Positions 16,904-23,968 of a stretch of 64,000 nt of DNA are shown here, one piece after another (the stretch's first letter is position 1; each line of letters opens with the position of its first letter). Under the pieces are notes generated by a model. That model had not been told where the DNA came from, did not search any database, and was given only the letters and a program-made list of their open reading frames with translations. Origin of the DNA: Neorhizobium alkalisoli (GTDB taxonomy: Bacteria > Pseudomonadota > Alphaproteobacteria > Rhizobiales > Rhizobiaceae); NCBI RefSeq assembly GCF_007829835.1, contig NZ_VIWP01000005.1:124001-188000 (forward strand), written 5' to 3'. The position numbers and the translations under genes are program-made.

Positions 16904-17833
16904 ATGCCAATACCATCGCAGGCGCGACAAGCGGGCCAGGCAGCACAAGCAGCAGCGCAACAGCAACAGGCGACACCGGAATTTCGCCCGATCATTCTGC
17001 ACAGCGGCCAGAGCTTTCCAGGACCGGGCGACACGGTCACCCAATCCGGCGTCATCTTCAGTGGCAATACGGCCTATCTCGACGATCTCGACAACCTGAT
17101 GAGCTGCCGCGGCGGATATTGCGTGCGCAACACGCTGCATGACGGCATTGCCGGCCTGATGCCGGATGGACGGCTGGTCTTCGGCGTCAACAGCCGCATC
17201 GATGGCCGCTATACGACGATGATGGGCGCCTTCGACAAGGCCGGGCAGCCATCCCCGCCGACCGCCAAGGAGCAGAAACTGCTCGGCAATCTCCTGCACA
17301 ATTCGGAAAACCGGATCGTGCTGGCCACCAAGACCCGCAACGATATCGGCTTTAAGACCGAAGGCACCAATCCGCGCGGCGGCGTCTATGTCGCCAATGG
17401 CACGATCACCTTCGATCTCGGCTACGAACACAAGTTCAACGACAACACGTCGCTCGGCGGCGAAGCGTCGGCGACGATGGACTGGGAGGGGCGCCAGGTC
17501 CTGAGCCGATCGGCGAGCCTCTATGGCAAGACCGGCGACCTGTCCTTCCGCGCCGGCCTGGAACGCGCCGGCCAGACGCTGACCCAGACGGCCGAACTGC
17601 GCAAAGGCCGCTATTTCGCCAATGCAAAAGTGTCGAGCGACGGCACGAGCCGCAACCGCGAATACAATATCGGCGCAGACATCACCAAGTCGACGACCCT
17701 GACGGTTAACCTGCGCCCTGACTATCGCCCGCCGAGCACGGCTCCGGCCCAGCCCTATCGTTTCGATCCGGCCAATCCGACACCGCTTCCGGACCACAGC
17801 AACGCGAAAATCACGCTGAGCATCAAGTTTTAG
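16904..17833 (+). CDS. Unrecognised beta-strand-rich protein, barrel-like C-terminus
   Basis: A 309-residue protein starting after a GGGAAGAG box. Residues 1-25 are rich in Gln and Ala (ARQAGQAAQAAAQQQQ) and contain no hydrophobic signal segment. Residues 30-150 form a mixed domain with two Cys in SCRGGYCV. The last 160 residues alternate polar and hydrophobic residues in strand-like units and end in Phe (…KITLSIKF), as outer-membrane barrels do. The missing signal peptide argues against ordinary export, unless the start is wrong or another route is used. No known family is recognised. It is monocistronic, between convergent or unrelated genes. Confidence 0.7.
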   Translation: MPIPSQARQAGQAAQAAAQQQQATPEFRPIILHSGQSFPGPGDTVTQSGVIFSGNTAYLDDLDNLMSCRGGYCVRNTLHDGIAGLMPDGRLVFGVNSRIDGRYTTMMGAFDKAGQPSPPTAKEQKLLGNLLHNSENRIVLATKTRNDIGFKTEGTNPRGGVYVANGTITFDLGYEHKFNDNTSLGGEASATMDWEGRQVLSRSASLYGKTGDLSFRAGLERAGQTLTQTAELRKGRYFANAKVSSDGTSRNREYNIGADITKSTTLTVNLRPDYRPPSTAPAQPYRFDPANPTPLPDHSNAKITLSIKF

Positions 17834-17907
17834 GGACGTTTGAAAGAGATTGCGGCTTCTTTTACCTGTGGCAAAGAAGCCGTGATCCCGTTTAAATTCC
17901 GCGGAAC

Positions 17908-18225
17908 TCAGTCAGACCTTTCACGGTCGTCGCGAATGCTGTTGTCCAATTCGTATTTCTGCCGAACGAACCGATCGTAGTGAGGATCATGAAGCCGCGA
18001 GAGCAAAAACATCGCAGCCGGCAATAGAAACAGCACGACCAAGATACCGATACGGAAGAACCAGAGAGCGCCTTGCGGACCAAACATGTCAACTAAGATC
18101 GCAGCCTTGCGGAGATAAGTGACATCATCAACTACGCTTAGAACGAAGATCCCGACAGCAATCATCGACAAGCCCAAAGCATATAGCTTCATCTTTTCGA
18201 TATTTGCTTTCGACCATTCTTTCAT
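17908..18225 (-). CDS. Hypothetical membrane protein
   Basis: A 105-residue protein starting MKEWSKANIEKMKLYALGL, with two membrane helices (about 14-32 and 55-77) and a charged C-terminus. ATG 18225 has a GGGGCAGG box; the upstream TTG at 18276 would overlap the SnoaL-like gene. No family recognised. It is composed of less GC-rich codons than its neighbours, which could hint at separate origin, but the gene is too short to be sure. Confidence 0.6.
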   Translation of the reverse strand: MKEWSKANIEKMKLYALGLSMIAVGIFVLSVVDDVTYLRKAAILVDMFGPQGALWFFRIGILVVLFLLPAAMFLLSRLHDPHYDRFVRQKYELDNSIRDDRERSD

Positions 18226-18259
18226 CGACCTGCCCCAAGCCCGTACGACATACTTGCGA

Positions 18260-18646
18260 TCAAAGTTGCGCTTCAATCACCGATTTGTCGATCACCGACC
18301 ACACTTCGATTATCCGCCCGTCGCGAAATTCATAAAAGACGTTTTCGCAGAACGACACTTTTCGCCCGTTCACATCAAGCCCCATGAACTTTCCTTTCGG
18401 CGAGCAGGAAAAGGAAAGCCGGCTGGCGATGAAGGGCGGATCGGCGGCGAGCAGCTCGATGTTGAACCGCAGGTCCGGAATGTCGTCGAAATCCTTTTCC
18501 AGCATCGCGCGATACCCCGAAACACCGAGCGGCCGGCCATTGTGGACGGCGTCGTCGCTGACGAATTCGCCAAGTCGCGCCCAGTCCCGGGCGTTGAGGC
18601 AGGCGATATAGTTTTTATAGATATCTCTGAGATCGGCTGCGGCCAT
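18260..18646 (-). CDS. SnoaL-like (NTF2 fold) protein
   Basis: A 128-residue small alpha+beta cone protein. Family signs are the N-terminal helix (DLRDIYKNYIACLNARDW), the FVSDDAVHNG turn and the strand pairs ending in FREGRIIEVWSVID-like sequence. SnoaL-like proteins include polyketide cyclases, isomerases and ligand-binding proteins, so the reaction cannot be assigned. GGAGGA fixes ATG 18646 rather than GTG 18652. Confidence 0.8.
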   Translation of the reverse strand: MAAADLRDIYKNYIACLNARDWARLGEFVSDDAVHNGRPLGVSGYRAMLEKDFDDIPDLRFNIELLAADPPFIASRLSFSCSPKGKFMGLDVNGRKVSFCENVFYEFRDGRIIEVWSVIDKSVIEAQL

Positions 18647-18739
18647 ATTCACTCCTCCATTCCCGTCCTGGAACGAGATGGAGCAGTGTCCGCAGAAGAC
18701 GATGGGTGCGCCGCATTTTCTGGCGGCGCAGTGACCGCG

Positions 18740-19450
18740 TTACGCCGTGACCTTCGCCGCCGTCACCGTTGCATCGATATGGTCGAGCAGCGCGTCCGGC
18801 AGGCCAAGGCGACCGGCCAAGAGGTCGAGATAACCGCGTTCGGCGCGCGTATCCGGATCGATCGTCAGGCGCGTCGCGGTATAAAGTTCGACCTTCTGCT
18901 CTTCCGTCCGTGCCGCGGCAACGAGATCGTCGATATCGACCGGATTGGCGAGCTCGTTCTGGATGAAGGCTTCCGCTTCATTGCCGAGATCGACCGCATG
19001 GATCTTGTCCATGATATTCGCCCGCTCGGCCTCGTCGATATGGCCATCGGCGCGCGCAGCGGCGATCATCGCCCTGACCAGCACCAGCGCGAAATCATTG
19101 GAAAGCTGCGGCGATTGCAGGCTGAAAGCCGAATCCGGCGGTGGCAGGGCGATCGGCTCGGCTGCCGGCACGGGCTGGGGCGCTGTCTGCGGCGTCTGGC
19201 CGGACTGGTAGTTCTTGTAGGCGAGATAACCGAGGCCCGCGACAGCCGCGATACCGCCGACCGTCGCGACATTGCCGGCGATCTTGCGGCCTGTCTTGGT
19301 GCCGAGGATCGCGGCAACGATGCCGGCGGTTTTCAGGGGATTGTTCTTGGCGATATCGCCGAACTGGCCTGCCCGATCCTTCACGCTTCCCGAAAGACCT
19401 GGAACCTGCGACCCGAGGAACTGGTCGAGAAGCTTCTTTGCATCGAACAT
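18740..19450 (-). CDS. DUF533/TerB-like inner-membrane protein
   Basis: A 236-residue protein of the DUF533 (E. coli YebE-like) family. A short helical N-terminus MFDAKKLLDQFLG is followed by a glycine/alanine-rich hydrophobic segment (about 40-80) and a proline-rich linker (about 85-110). The C-terminal helical TerB-like domain contains ARADGHIDEAERANI. The conserved acidic DGHIDEAE turn resembles the TerB metal-binding region. The function of the family is not known; envelope stress is often suggested. It reads in the same direction as the RTX gene behind it, but a strong hairpin separates them. Confidence 0.85.
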   Translation of the reverse strand: MFDAKKLLDQFLGSQVPGLSGSVKDRAGQFGDIAKNNPLKTAGIVAAILGTKTGRKIAGNVATVGGIAAVAGLGYLAYKNYQSGQTPQTAPQPVPAAEPIALPPPDSAFSLQSPQLSNDFALVLVRAMIAAARADGHIDEAERANIMDKIHAVDLGNEAEAFIQNELANPVDIDDLVAAARTEEQKVELYTATRLTIDPDTRAERGYLDLLAGRLGLPDALLDHIDATVTAAKVTA

Positions 19451-19492
19451 TCACATCTCCTGGAGGTTGTAATCAGCCCCAGAGATAGGAAC

Positions 19493-19524
19493 GGCCGCGC
19501 GGAAAACAATTTTTCCGCGCGGCC
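19493..19524 (-). terminator. Perfect 14-bp hairpin after the RTX gene
   Basis: GGCCGCGCGGAAAA (19493-19506) pairs perfectly with TTTTCCGCGCGGCC (19511-19524) around a four-base loop. It lies 45 bases past the stop of the RTX gene and just upstream of the DUF533 gene. It lacks a trailing T-run, so it may be a terminator or an RNA-stabilising hairpin. Confidence 0.6.
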
Positions 19525-19568
19525 GATAACGTGATTGTCAGAATGCCGTGTCGATCAGGCGGCGCTCT

Positions 19569-20336
19569 TCAGAGCAGGAAAAAGTCGCCCGTAACCTTGG
19601 TGACATGTTCCAGAACGATGCCGAAATCGGCCTTCTTGTCACCGTTGACATCGCCATAGACGTAAACGCTGCTGCCATGCTTTTCGTAGCGCAGCTCGCC
19701 GGCCTTGCCGTCGAATTTCGACGTGCCGATAAAGGAGAAGGCCTGGTTGCCGGCAAGCTTCGTATTGGCGTCGATCGCCTTGAGATCGATGCGATCCTTT
19801 TCCGAAATCGAGAAGTCAAGGATGTGATCCATGCCAGATGGCGTTGGGAGCGATTCCTTGACATTCTTGAACACGAACGTATCGGCAGCTGCGCCACCAC
19901 CGAGATCATCGGCGCCGAGGCCGCCATACAGCGTGTCCTTGCCCGCGCCGCCAAGCAGCGTGTCGGCATATTTGCTGCCGGAAAAGCTGTCATTGCCGCC
20001 GTTCAGAAGAGCGACGAAGGACTTTTCATCGAGGCCGAGTACCGCTTCAGCAACGGAATGCGCATCAAGCTTCAGGCCGGTGACTGAAATTGCCGTTACG
20101 CCCGAATATTTCAGCGTCATGCTCGTAACCGTGCCATGCACGTCGGAAACCTGGCCCTTGCTGTCCTTTTCATAGGTCAGGCCGGAGCCGCCGAACTGAA
20201 AATAGTTAGAGCTATCGTCATAAAGCTTCAACGCTTTCGACGTCGCGCTGGCGTAGTCGTAATCGAACAGGCCTTCCATGCCGAGATCCGACATGTCGAG
20301 CCCACGCCCGATATCGCCCAAAACAAGCTTTGCCAT
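19569..20336 (-). CDS. RTX-type calcium-binding protein, likely type I secreted
   Basis: A 255-residue protein with no N-terminal signal. The middle (about 113-152) holds glycine/aspartate nonapeptide repeats (GGNDSFSGS, GGAGKDTLYGG, GLGADDLGG) that form a Ca2+-binding beta-roll. The segment after them (ADTFVFKN … HILDFSISEKDRIDL) is typical of serralysin-type C-terminal domains, and the protein ends in hydrophobic residues (DFFLL), as type I secretion substrates do. No catalytic domain is recognised in residues 1-110. No T1SS genes lie in the window, so the exporter must be elsewhere. Confidence 0.85.
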   Translation of the reverse strand: MAKLVLGDIGRGLDMSDLGMEGLFDYDYASATSKALKLYDDSSNYFQFGGSGLTYEKDSKGQVSDVHGTVTSMTLKYSGVTAISVTGLKLDAHSVAEAVLGLDEKSFVALLNGGNDSFSGSKYADTLLGGAGKDTLYGGLGADDLGGGAAADTFVFKNVKESLPTPSGMDHILDFSISEKDRIDLKAIDANTKLAGNQAFSFIGTSKFDGKAGELRYEKHGSSVYVYGDVNGDKKADFGIVLEHVTKVTGDFFLL

Positions 20337-20490
20337 GAAATGTCTCCCCACCGATGGTTGAGGAATTCATAGCAACCCGGCAGGCCAAAGCAAATGCTAC
20401 GTTTCACATACGAGAAATCGCTGACACCCACGACTTACGCGGAGGCTGCCTTTATTGACGACACCGAGAATTGCGTCGTCCGGAGAGAAG

Positions 20491-20520
20491 TCGAGCCGAA
20501 AATCTATTCTTTCGGCTCGA
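20491..20520 (-). terminator. Hairpin downstream of eda
   Basis: TCGAGCCGAAA and TTTCGGCTCGA form a perfect 11-bp stem with an 8-base loop, 18 bases past the eda stop. The minus-strand tail CTTCTCTCC is only moderately T-rich, so termination is probable rather than certain. Confidence 0.6.
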
Positions 20521-20537
20521 AGTCCTGGATGAAGAAC

Positions 20538-21176
20538 TCAGCCCTTCAGCGCGAACGCTTCCGAAGCGAGCTTGGTAATGCCTGCCCAGTCGCCGGCAGC
20601 GATCAGGTCCTTCGGCGCAACCCAGGAACCGCCGACGCAGACGACGTTCGGCAGCGACAGGTAATCCATGGCATTCTTCAGCGAAACGCCGCCGGTCGGG
20701 CAGAACAGCGTGCCGGCAAGCGGCGAAGACAGGGCCTTGAGGTAAGGCGCGCCGCCAGCCTGTTCGGCCGGGAAGAACTTCATCACGTCGTAACCGGCTT
20801 CGCGCAGCGTCATCACTTCGCTTGCGGTGGCAGCACCCGGAAGCAGTGGCACGTCCGAATCCTTGGCGGCAGCCAGCACGCCCGGAGTGACGCCCGGCGA
20901 AACGATGAAGGTCGAGCCGGCCTTGACGGCGGCGTCCCAGTTACGAGCATTGAGAATGGTGCCGGCACCGACATTGGCGCCTTCGACTTCTTCAGCCACG
21001 GCCTTGACCGCGTCGAGAGCAGCCGGCGTGCGCATGGTGATCTCGATTGCCCTGAGGCCACCGGCGACGAGCGCCCTGGCGAGGCCGACAGCGGATTTCG
21101 CATCGTCGACGATCAGCACCGGCACGACAGGCTGCAATTTTAGGATGGAAAGCAGCTTTTCGGTCTTGGTTGCCAT
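20538..21176 (-). CDS. eda: KDPG aldolase (2-keto-3-deoxy-6-phosphogluconate aldolase)
   Basis: A 212-residue class I aldolase that splits KDPG into pyruvate and glyceraldehyde 3-phosphate, the last step of the Entner-Doudoroff pathway that rhizobia use for hexoses. The Schiff-base Lys133 is in VMKFFPAEQ, with Glu45 and Arg49 in EITMRT and the phosphate site in CPTGGVSLKN. Length is normal. GGAGG before ATG 21176 and the family N-terminus support this start. It is not in an operon with edd or zwf here; the flanking genes are unrelated. Confidence 0.95.
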   Translation of the reverse strand: MATKTEKLLSILKLQPVVPVLIVDDAKSAVGLARALVAGGLRAIEITMRTPAALDAVKAVAEEVEGANVGAGTILNARNWDAAVKAGSTFIVSPGVTPGVLAAAKDSDVPLLPGAATASEVMTLREAGYDVMKFFPAEQAGGAPYLKALSSPLAGTLFCPTGGVSLKNAMDYLSLPNVVCVGGSWVAPKDLIAAGDWAGITKLASEAFALKG

Positions 21177-21361
21177 GATGAATCCTCCGTTCAAACGATT
21201 GAAATGCGGGTGTTGGGAATAACGCCGCCTATCCGCATTGTCGAGGAAAAAGCGCCCGCGACGGCAGGCCGCAATCACGAAGACAAAGCCATGGCCGGTT
21301 GCGTTTCCCTTTCCACGGAAAATACTCTAGAATTTGTTCCAGTACTGCGACAGGGGTGGCC

Positions 21362-21859
21362 ATGGCCAAGGAAATCGAGCGCAAGTTTCTGGTACGCAAC
21401 GATGGATGGCGCATAGAAGCCGCTTCATCCTCGCAATTTCTGCAGGCCTATATCGCGTCGGGCGACGACAGGTCGATCCGGGTGCGCATCATCGACGGAA
21501 CCAAGGCGAGGCTGACCGTCAAGATCGGCCGCGAAATGCTTTCTCGCGACGAGTTCGAATACGACATCCCGGTATCCGACGCGAATGAACTTGCCGATCT
21601 TTCCATCGGCATCGTGCTCGAAAAGGTCCGCCATCGTGTCGAGCACAAGGGTTACATCTGGGAAATCGACGTCTATTCCGGCACCTATGAGGGGCTGATC
21701 GTTGCCGAGGTGGAGATCGAGGACGAGAAGGCGCGGCCAGAGCTGCCCGCCTGGATCGGCCGCGAAATCACCGGCGACCGCCGTTATTCCAATCTTGTCA
21801 TGGCAACGGAAGACCTGAGCAGGGAGCTGATCCATGGCGTTCCGGCTGCGGCCCGATAG
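21362..21859 (+). CDS. CYTH domain triphosphate-binding protein
   Basis: A 165-residue member of the CYTH (triphosphate tunnel metalloenzyme) superfamily. The diagnostic ExExK motif is at 4-8 (EIERK), and the tunnel strands rich in Arg, Lys and Glu follow (SIRVRIIDG, ARLTVKIG, WEIDVYSG, VAEVEIEDE). Such single-domain bacterial proteins hydrolyse inorganic triphosphate or related compounds with a divalent metal. It overlaps the CHAD gene by 26 bases, so the two should be made together; polyphosphate metabolism is the likely context. Confidence 0.9.
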   Translation: MAKEIERKFLVRNDGWRIEAASSSQFLQAYIASGDDRSIRVRIIDGTKARLTVKIGREMLSRDEFEYDIPVSDANELADLSIGIVLEKVRHRVEHKGYIWEIDVYSGTYEGLIVAEVEIEDEKARPELPAWIGREITGDRRYSNLVMATEDLSRELIHGVPAAAR

Positions 21860-22820
21860 ACCTTTCACCGCCGAATTCCGGTCGGTTGCCGAAAACCAGC
21901 TGAAGAAGGCGATCGGCTTTCTCGAAAACCAGCCCGATGGCCCGCACGAGGCGATCCACGACGCCCGCAAGAAGTTCAAGCGCGTCCGCGCCCTCTATCG
22001 GCTGATCGAGCCGGACGCCAAGGATTTTCGCCGCGCCGAGAATGCCCGCCTGCGCGACATGGCAAAAACCCTTTCGGCCGTCCGCGATGCGACCGCGCTG
22101 ATCGAAACCGTCGATTATCTCACAACCGAGGCCGGTTCAGAGGAAGAGCAAGCAGCGCTCGCCTCTGCTTCCAATGCCCTGACGAAACGGCGCGACCGGA
22201 TCGCCGCCGAGGAACACGATCTGCCGGCGAAAATGGCAGCCGCCGCAGACACCTGCCGCGCGGCGATTGCTGCACTCGATGGGCTCGAACTCGACGACCA
22301 TCACCGCAGGACGGCAAAAAGACTTGGCAAGGTCTGGGAAAAGCAGCGTCGCAAGGCAATTGCAGCCCTGAGCCAATGCCATGACAACACCCATGCAGAA
22401 GCTTTTCACGATCTCAGGAAATGCGGCCAGGTCTACTGGATGCATCTGTCGCTCTTGAGGGACGCCTGGCCCTCGGCCATGGCCGCCAAGCAGCGGGAAA
22501 CGAAACTTCTGGTCGATCGCCTCGGCCATGAGCACGACCTTTCGGTGCTGACCGAGATCATCAATGAAAGCCCGGACATTTTCGGTTCGAGCGAGACGCT
22601 GGCGCTCGTGATCGGCGCCATCATCACCCGCCAGCAGGCGCTGCGGCACGAGGCGCTCGACTTGGCGGAAAAGGTGTTTGCCGACAGCGCCGAGAGGGAA
22701 AGCGATGTGATCGCACTTCTCTGGCTCGAAGCAAGTCGCCTCAGTGGCAAAGTTCACGCGGAAAAACCGAGCGACAAACACATTCAAGGGCAAGAAATCG
22801 CGTTGCGCGGCGTGTCCTGA
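21834..22820 (+). CDS. CHAD domain protein
   Basis: A 328-residue helical protein with the CHAD signature: conserved His and basic residues on repeated helices (EAIHDARKKFKRVRALYRL, LRDMAKTLSAVRDATALI, EAFHDLRKCGQVYWMHLSLL, RLGHEHDLSVL). CHAD domains bind inorganic polyphosphate with their basic groove. In many bacteria CHAD is fused to CYTH; here the two are separate, overlapping genes. The C-terminal 20 residues are less conserved in character. It is followed after 17 bases by trhO. Confidence 0.88.
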   Translation: MAFRLRPDRPFTAEFRSVAENQLKKAIGFLENQPDGPHEAIHDARKKFKRVRALYRLIEPDAKDFRRAENARLRDMAKTLSAVRDATALIETVDYLTTEAGSEEEQAALASASNALTKRRDRIAAEEHDLPAKMAAAADTCRAAIAALDGLELDDHHRRTAKRLGKVWEKQRRKAIAALSQCHDNTHAEAFHDLRKCGQVYWMHLSLLRDAWPSAMAAKQRETKLLVDRLGHEHDLSVLTEIINESPDIFGSSETLALVIGAIITRQQALRHEALDLAEKVFADSAERESDVIALLWLEASRLSGKVHAEKPSDKHIQGQEIALRGVS

Positions 22821-22837
22821 GGCTGTATTTCAGCGCC

Positions 22838-23782
22838 ATGACCGAAAACCAGACCCTTCCCCGCCCAGAGACGACGGGCGCCTTTCTCGTGGCCGCGCTG
22901 TATCACTTCGCGCGTTTCGAACGCTTCGAGGATTTTCGCAGCCCCCTGCAGGCTTTTTGCGACGAAAACGGCATCAAGGGCACGCTGCTGATCGCCCGCG
23001 AGGGTATCAACGGCACGGTCGCCGGATCCGATGCGGCGATCGCCGACATGCTCGCCTTCCTGCGTGCGCAGCCGGAATTCAAAAACCTTGAGCACAAGGA
23101 AAGCCGGGCAGCAAAAATGCCCTTCCTGCGCATGAAGGTGAAGCTCAAGAAAGAGATCGTCACCATGGGCGTCGAGGATATCGACCCCAACCGGATCGTC
23201 GGCACCTATGTCGATCCGAAGGACTGGAACGCGCTGATCTCCGATCCGGAAACCATCCTGATCGACACCCGCAACGATTACGAGACGGCGATCGGCATCT
23301 TCAAGGGCGCAGTCGATCCGCAGACCAAGACGTTTCGCGAGTTTCCGGACTGGGTGAAGAACCATACTGGCCTGCACAACAAGCCAAAAATTGCCATGTA
23401 CTGCACCGGCGGCATCCGCTGCGAGAAGGCCACAGCCTTCATGAAGGAACAGGGTTTTGACGAGGTCTATCACCTCAAGGGCGGCATCCTGAAATATCTC
23501 GAGGAAGTGCCGGCCGAGGAAAGCCTCTGGGAAGGCGCCTGTTTCGTTTTCGATGAACGCGTCTCGATCGAGCACGGCCTGAAACAGGGCAATCACAAGC
23601 TTTGCCATGCCTGCCGCAACCCGATCACCGCCGAAGAGATCACCTCGCCGAAATACGAGGAAGGCGTCTCCTGCTCGCATTGTTATGACACACGCACCGA
23701 GGAAGACCGCCAGCGCTATCGCCAGCGTCAGCTGCAGATCGCGCTCGCCAAGCAGCGCGGCGAGAAGCATATCGGCAGCTGA
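22838..23782 (+). CDS. trhO: tRNA uridine(34) hydroxylase, rhodanese-like
   Basis: A 314-residue protein that forms 5-hydroxyuridine at the wobble position of tRNA. Residues 1-95 form the N-terminal UPF0176 domain and about 120-220 a rhodanese domain with the catalytic Cys189 in YCTGGIRCEKA. A Cys-rich C-terminal region (CHACRNPITAEE…CSHCYD) probably binds zinc. Length matches E. coli TrhO/YceA with the usual extension. It may be co-transcribed with the CYTH-CHAD pair because only 17 bases separate it from CHAD. Confidence 0.92.
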   Translation: MTENQTLPRPETTGAFLVAALYHFARFERFEDFRSPLQAFCDENGIKGTLLIAREGINGTVAGSDAAIADMLAFLRAQPEFKNLEHKESRAAKMPFLRMKVKLKKEIVTMGVEDIDPNRIVGTYVDPKDWNALISDPETILIDTRNDYETAIGIFKGAVDPQTKTFREFPDWVKNHTGLHNKPKIAMYCTGGIRCEKATAFMKEQGFDEVYHLKGGILKYLEEVPAEESLWEGACFVFDERVSIEHGLKQGNHKLCHACRNPITAEEITSPKYEEGVSCSHCYDTRTEEDRQRYRQRQLQIALAKQRGEKHIGS

Positions 23783-23799
23783 TATCGAAGCGGCAAAGG

Positions 23800-23930
23800 C
23801 CCCTCCCAACCCTCCCCACAAGGGGGAGGGCTTAACCTAGCCGTTCCGGCGAGGCTCAATTGAGGCAGACGGTAGCCGCGAGTCTTCTCCCCTCTTGTGG
23901 GGGAGATGGCCAGCAGGCCAGAGAGGGTTT
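23800..23930. repeat. Intergenic palindromic repeat of a second, related type
   Basis: The sequence begins CCCCTCCCAACCCTCCCCAC, has a first hairpin CCCTCCCC…AGGGGGAGGG and a second TTCTCCCCTC…GGGGGAGAT, and ends in CAGAGAGGG. It resembles the RIME-like copies in design but differs in sequence. It lies between the convergent trhO and GGDEF-EAL genes. Confidence 0.7.
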
Positions 23931-23968
23931 TTACCTCGGGTGGCTTTGGTCGTTTTAGACCTGAAAAA

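Noticed and set aside
18119..19534. A 471-codon plus-strand frame across several minus-strand genes
   Set aside because: It runs antisense through the SnoaL-like and DUF533 genes and has low-complexity Arg/Asp composition.
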